Part shown: positions 60,788 through 64,000 of the stretch, in pieces
Layout of the letters: each line of letters starts with the position of its first letter
Numbering within the stretch: position 1 is the first letter of the stretch
DNA from: Paramesorhizobium sp049065735
GTDB lineage: Bacteria; Pseudomonadota; Alphaproteobacteria; Rhizobiales; Rhizobiaceae
NCBI RefSeq assembly: GCF_049065735.1
Contig: NZ_JBAKHD010000001.1
Coordinates: forward strand, 558,001-622,000
Length of the DNA stretch: 64,000 bases
Direction of reading: 5' to 3'
Program-made: the position numbers and the translations under genes
The notes under the pieces: model-generated
What the model saw: only the letters and a program-made list of their open reading frames with translations
What the model was told of the DNA's origin: nothing
Database searches by the model: none

Positions 60788-60817
60788 ATAATCCCATTAT
60801 TTTAAGATCAAAAGCAA
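60788..60817 (-). promoter_or_regulatory. Promoter candidate of binding protein 3
   Basis: On the minus strand, TTGCTT, an 18-base spacer ending AAAATAATGG, and GATTAT match the block before binding protein 1. It lies about 100 bases before the start codon. Confidence 0.5.
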
Positions 60818-60880
60818 CAGCTATTCGTCGGCTTTTCCCCGACCGTGGGAGGCGGTGTCCGCGTGTCTATCGCCGCAATT

Positions 60881-62002
60881 TCAGCGCAGTCCGCTTTGAA
60901 CCTCGACGAAATCGGCGATCCGGTTAATGTCGTTGAGGTCAAACACCGGCACGGTCTCGCTAGACACTGGGTGATCGGCGGCGACGGCGACGATATTGGG
61001 ATCGCTCGCCGAGAGCGGCTCTCCCTTGCGGCCTTCAAGGCGGCGGACTTCGATCTTCTTGTGCGAATCACGCTTGTAGCCCTCCACAAGGATGAGATCG
61101 CACGGGCTCATCCGCGCCACGATGGCGTCGAGCGGCGGCTCGTCCTCGTGATCAAGCTCATGCACCAGCGCCCAGCGGCGGGCGGACACGATGGCCACTT
61201 CACCCGCGCCGGCCTTGCGGTGGCGAAAGGAGTCGGTGCCTTCATGGTCGATGTCGAAATCATGATGCGCGTGCTTGACCGTCGCGATGCGCCAGCCGCG
61301 CCGCGTCAATTCCTCGACGAGGCGGACGGTGAGGGTGGTCTTGCCCGAATTCTTCCAGCCGGTGATGCCGAAAATGCGTTGTTCGCTCATGGCCTCGCGT
61401 TTTGCCAGCAATTCTTCCGCCTGCGCAAGATCCTCGGGCGTGTTGATGTTGAAGAAGGCGGAGTCATCAGGAAAAACGGCTTCCGTCACACGGTATCGGC
61501 TCGCCCAAACACGCACTGCCGCTTTCTCGCCGCAGGTGAGAAAAGCGGCAAGGTCAGGCTCCAGCGCAACGGGCCAGAGGCCGATGACGGGGTAGACGTT
61601 GCCGCCTGCCGCCGCCAGCGCGATGTCCGCTCCGGTTTCCTCCCGCGCCACCATGAGGCGATTCACAAGATCAAGAGGAAGAAACGGCGTATCGGCGGGG
61701 GCTGTCACCACATGGCTCGCGCCGGTTTCAGCGGCATATCGCATCGCCGCGTGAAGCCCGGCGAGAGGGCCTTTGAAGCCGGAAATCCGATCTTCCACCA
61801 CCGGCAGCCCGAATGACTGGAAGCGGGCGGGATCGCCATTGGCGTTGATGATGAGATCAGGCAGTTGCGAGCCAAGCCGCTCAATGACATGGGCGATGAC
61901 AGGCTTGTCACCCAGAGGCAGGAGCCCCTTGTCGCCGCCGCCCATGCGCGTCGAGCGCCCCCCCGCGAGGGTCACGCCGATGAGCCTTGACGGCGCCGCC
62001 AT
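60881..62002 (-). CDS. Fused molybdenum cofactor guanylyltransferase MobA and MobB
   Basis: A 373-residue two-domain protein. Residues 1-204 are MobA (EC 2.7.7.77): VTLAGGRSTRMGGGDKGLLP, GPLAGLHAAMRYA and PADTPFLPLDLV. From residue 205 (MSEQRIFGITGWKNSGKTTL) it is MobB, a P-loop GTP-binding partner, with VKHAHHDFDIDHEGTDSFR. The two usually separate genes are joined without a stop. ATG 62002 is chosen because MobA starts there. An internal start at 61390 could still give free MobB. Confidence 0.92.
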   Translation of the reverse strand: MAAPSRLIGVTLAGGRSTRMGGGDKGLLPLGDKPVIAHVIERLGSQLPDLIINANGDPARFQSFGLPVVEDRISGFKGPLAGLHAAMRYAAETGASHVVTAPADTPFLPLDLVNRLMVAREETGADIALAAAGGNVYPVIGLWPVALEPDLAAFLTCGEKAAVRVWASRYRVTEAVFPDDSAFFNINTPEDLAQAEELLAKREAMSEQRIFGITGWKNSGKTTLTVRLVEELTRRGWRIATVKHAHHDFDIDHEGTDSFRHRKAGAGEVAIVSARRWALVHELDHEDEPPLDAIVARMSPCDLILVEGYKRDSHKKIEVRRLEGRKGEPLSASDPNIVAVAADHPVSSETVPVFDLNDINRIADFVEVQSGLR

Positions 62003-62003
62003 C

Positions 62004-62927
62004 TTACGCCGCTTCCTTGACCGCCGCCGCTTCCGGCCCTTTATCGGCAAGTCGCGGCCGCCTGCTGGCGACGCTTTCACGATAGAGCATATAGATGCCG
62101 CTCAGGACGACGATGACGGAGCCGATCACCATCGGCAGGTCCGGGACGTCGCCGAAAATGACGAAGCCGAGCAGAATCGCCCAGAGCAGGCTCGTATAGC
62201 GGAAGGGCGCGACAAAAGAGATCTCCCCCGCACGCATCGCCAGGATGACGAAGTGGTAGCCGATGAGAAGTAGGATCGAGGCGACCATGAGGAAGCCAAT
62301 TTCCTCCCAGCTGGGCTCGACCCAGCCGCCCATGGGGTGGATGAGGCAGGCGCCGGTCAGCGTGACGATGAACGAGGTCAGCGCCGAGATCATCAGCGTC
62401 GGCATCGTCTGAGGCACTCGCCGTGTGGCGAGGTCACGGCAGGCGGTGAAGAGCACGCCGACCAGCAGCACCCCCGCGTAAGGATTGATCCCCTCGGTGC
62501 CGGGGCGGATGATGATGAGCACACCGGCAAAACCGATGGTGATGGCAAGCCAGCGCCGCCAGCCGACCTGCTCTTTCAGGAAAAGCGCGGCAAGCAGCGT
62601 GACGGCAAGCGGAACGGACTGGAACACTGCCGAAGTGAAGCCCAGCGACAGATGCGCCAGCGCGACAAGATAGGTGATGGTGGCGCCGAGCTCTCCCAGC
62701 GCGCGCAGCAGCACCATCGGATGCACGATATTGCGCGGCGCGGCCAGCGCCTTTTGCTGCTTGGCGAGGAGCAGCACGACCGTGGTGGCGAGAATGCCGC
62801 GCAGGAACATAATCTGCCCGGTGTTCATGCTCTCGGAGAGATATTTGGTGATGGAATCGTTGACCGTGAACGTGGCCATGGCCAGCATCATGTAAACCGA
62901 GCTGCGAATATTTGGAGAAAGCGCCAC
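62004..62927 (-). CDS. EamA/DMT-family transporter
   Basis: A 307-residue, 10-helix inner-membrane protein with two EamA halves. The first contains MLAMATFTVNDSITKYLSES and VALAHLSLGFTSAVFQSVPL. The second contains FVAPFRYTSLLWAILLGFVI. It is similar to S-adenosylmethionine or metabolite exporters such as RhaT/YdcZ relatives, but the substrate is unknown. It ends just before mobAB on the same strand. Confidence 0.9.
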   Translation of the reverse strand: MALSPNIRSSVYMMLAMATFTVNDSITKYLSESMNTGQIMFLRGILATTVVLLLAKQQKALAAPRNIVHPMVLLRALGELGATITYLVALAHLSLGFTSAVFQSVPLAVTLLAALFLKEQVGWRRWLAITIGFAGVLIIIRPGTEGINPYAGVLLVGVLFTACRDLATRRVPQTMPTLMISALTSFIVTLTGACLIHPMGGWVEPSWEEIGFLMVASILLLIGYHFVILAMRAGEISFVAPFRYTSLLWAILLGFVIFGDVPDLPMVIGSVIVVLSGIYMLYRESVASRRPRLADKGPEAAAVKEAA

Positions 62928-63046
62928 GATGGGATGATTCCGAAGGAAGCCGTAGAAGACTATAGCGCAATATGCCTTTTATAGCGCGATGTCTTCCGCT
63001 TTTTACGGAAGAGCTCATCTGGAAACAGCGGGAAGGAGAAGCACTC

Positions 63047-63868
63047 TCAAACGTTGGCGAGCGCCACAAATTCTTCCACGCTCAGCGTTTCCGCTCGCCG
63101 CGTGCCGTCGATCCCGGTCTTTTCCAGCAGCGCCTCGCCGCCCAGCGATTTGAGGCTCTGCCGCAGCATCTTGCGCCGCTGGCCGAATGCCGCCTGCGTT
63201 ACCCGGCCCAGCCTTGTGGCGTCGCAGGCAAGCGGCGTCTCGCGCGGGATGAGATGCGCGACCGAAGACGTCACCTTTGGCGGCGGAGTGAAGGCTTGCG
63301 GCGGCACGTCGAAGGCGATCTTTGCCTCGGTTCGCCATCCCGCCAGCACGCCCAGCCTGCCATAGGCATCGCTGCCAGGCTTGGCGACGATGCGTTCCGC
63401 CACCTCGCGCTGGAACATCAGCGTCATCGAGGCATAGAAGGGCGGCCATGGCTCGGTGAGCAGCCAGTTCAGCAGCAATTGCGTGCCGACATTATAGGGC
63501 AGGTTGGCGATGATGCGTGGCTTTTTGCCGTGGGCTGTCAAGTTGGCGAAATCCTGCTCCAGCGCATCGCCCGAGATGACATTGAGCCGTCCCGGATAAT
63601 GCGCCGCGATCTCCTCCAGCGCTGGCAGGCAGCGCTCGTCGCGCTCGATTGCCGTCACCAGCGCGCCCTGGGCCAGCAGTGCGCGCGTCAGCCCCCCGGG
63701 ACCAGGACCGACTTCGATCACCGGCTGGTCCGTGAGATCCCCTGCAGTGCGGGCGATCTTGGCCGTGAGATTGAGGTCGAGCAGGAAGTTCTGGCCGAGC
63801 GATTTCTTCGCCATCAGGCCATGGCGCTCGATCACATCACGCAAGGGGGGCAGGCTGTCGATGCTCAT
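63047..63868 (-). CDS. rsmA: 16S rRNA dimethyladenosine transferase
   Basis: A 273-residue SAM-dependent enzyme (EC 2.1.1.182), also called KsgA, which dimethylates two adenines in helix 45 of 16S rRNA. Seen are KKSLGQNFLLD, the SAM site VIEVGPGPGGLTRALL, AIERDERCLPAL, the catalytic NLPYN and FTPPPKVTSSV. Its ATG overlaps the pdxA stop by four bases. The pdxA-rsmA order is widely conserved. Confidence 0.97.
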   Translation of the reverse strand: MSIDSLPPLRDVIERHGLMAKKSLGQNFLLDLNLTAKIARTAGDLTDQPVIEVGPGPGGLTRALLAQGALVTAIERDERCLPALEEIAAHYPGRLNVISGDALEQDFANLTAHGKKPRIIANLPYNVGTQLLLNWLLTEPWPPFYASMTLMFQREVAERIVAKPGSDAYGRLGVLAGWRTEAKIAFDVPPQAFTPPPKVTSSVAHLIPRETPLACDATRLGRVTQAAFGQRRKMLRQSLKSLGGEALLEKTGIDGTRRAETLSVEEFVALANV

Positions 63869-64000
63869 CCGGCGTTACGCGTATTGTCCGCGAGGGTACG
63901 GGCAAGCCGCAGCGCCGCAATCAGGCTATCGGGCTTGGCGATGCCTTTTCCGGCGATGTCGAAAGCCGTGCCGTGATCGGGAGATGTCCGGATGAAGGGC
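63865..64000 (-). CDS. pdxA: 4-hydroxythreonine-4-phosphate dehydrogenase, C-terminal part (cut by window end)
   Basis: The last 44 residues are present, ending with ...PFIRTSPDHGTAFDIAGKG, IAKPDSLIAALRLARTLADN and TRNAG. The RTSPDHGTAFDIAGKG motif is the PdxA C-terminal signature. The enzyme (EC 1.1.1.262) acts in pyridoxal 5'-phosphate synthesis. Its stop overlaps the rsmA start as ATGA. Confidence 0.92.
   Translation of the reverse strand, partial: PFIRTSPDHGTAFDIAGKGIAKPDSLIAALRLARTLADNTRNAG

Overview
The window is a GC-rich, gene-dense stretch of an alphaproteobacterial chromosome, most likely from the order Rhizobiales and the Brucella/Ochrobactrum group. This placement rests on gene content and order (DUF2062-acpS-lepB-rnc-era-recO, nadA-nadB-nadC-panC-panB, pdxA-rsmA, psd-pssA), a NadQ-type NAD regulator, a TIGR02301 protein and rhizobial-style mosaic palindromic repeats. 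No database search was run. I see no rRNA, tRNA, CRISPR array, prophage, integrase or insertion sequence.

Layout. 1-3.4 kb: accessory genes (a fosmidomycin-resistance-type MFS pump with a divergent AraC regulator, and an RHH/PIN toxin-antitoxin pair). 3.4-7.7 kb: the core operon DUF2062-acpS-lepB-rnc-era-recO. 7.8-9.1 kb: an MFS transporter. 9.5-15.1 kb: de novo NAD genes (nadABC) running into pantothenate genes (panCB). 15.1-15.9 kb: a VapBC-like pair. 15.9-22.6 kb: an RND efflux pump, its adaptor, an alpha/beta-hydrolase homologue lacking the usual catalytic residues, and a divergent LysR regulator. 22.6-25.6 kb: four overlapping genes, ygfZ, HD hydrolase, dual-specificity phosphatase and the NAD regulator. 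25.7-34 kb: mixed metabolic and hypothetical genes. 34.2-45.3 kb: cysS, a DUF559 nuclease, citramalate synthase, RarD, a CorA/ZntB-like transporter, a LOG-family protein, a LysM protein, and ArsR with an Atm1-type ABC exporter. 45.5-51 kb: a GIY-YIG nuclease, phospholipid synthesis (psd-pssA), Lrp, a uracil-DNA glycosylase relative, an anchored thermonuclease and a histidine kinase. 51-64 kb: a secreted chorismate mutase, a penicillin-acylase relative, a polar amino-acid ABC system with three tandem binding proteins, a MobA-MobB fusion, an EamA transporter, rsmA and the end of pdxA.

The most unusual aspect is the density and placement of palindromic repeats. I separate five families, named here A to E. 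A is a large mosaic palindrome with five copies. B is a roughly 160-bp palindrome with three full copies and one partial copy. C is a short hairpin of about 40 bp. D is an inverted array of 8-bp units. E is a nested palindrome beside a GIY-YIG nuclease. One B copy lies in frame inside nadB and adds about 54 residues. One C copy lies in frame inside the NAD regulator gene and adds about 16 residues. A third B copy ends 8 bases before a single-domain DUF559 nuclease gene. These observations suggest repeats that can insert into genes as readable peptide and that may be mobilised by small nucleases. The repeats are seen directly. The mobility and peptide-level consequences are inference.
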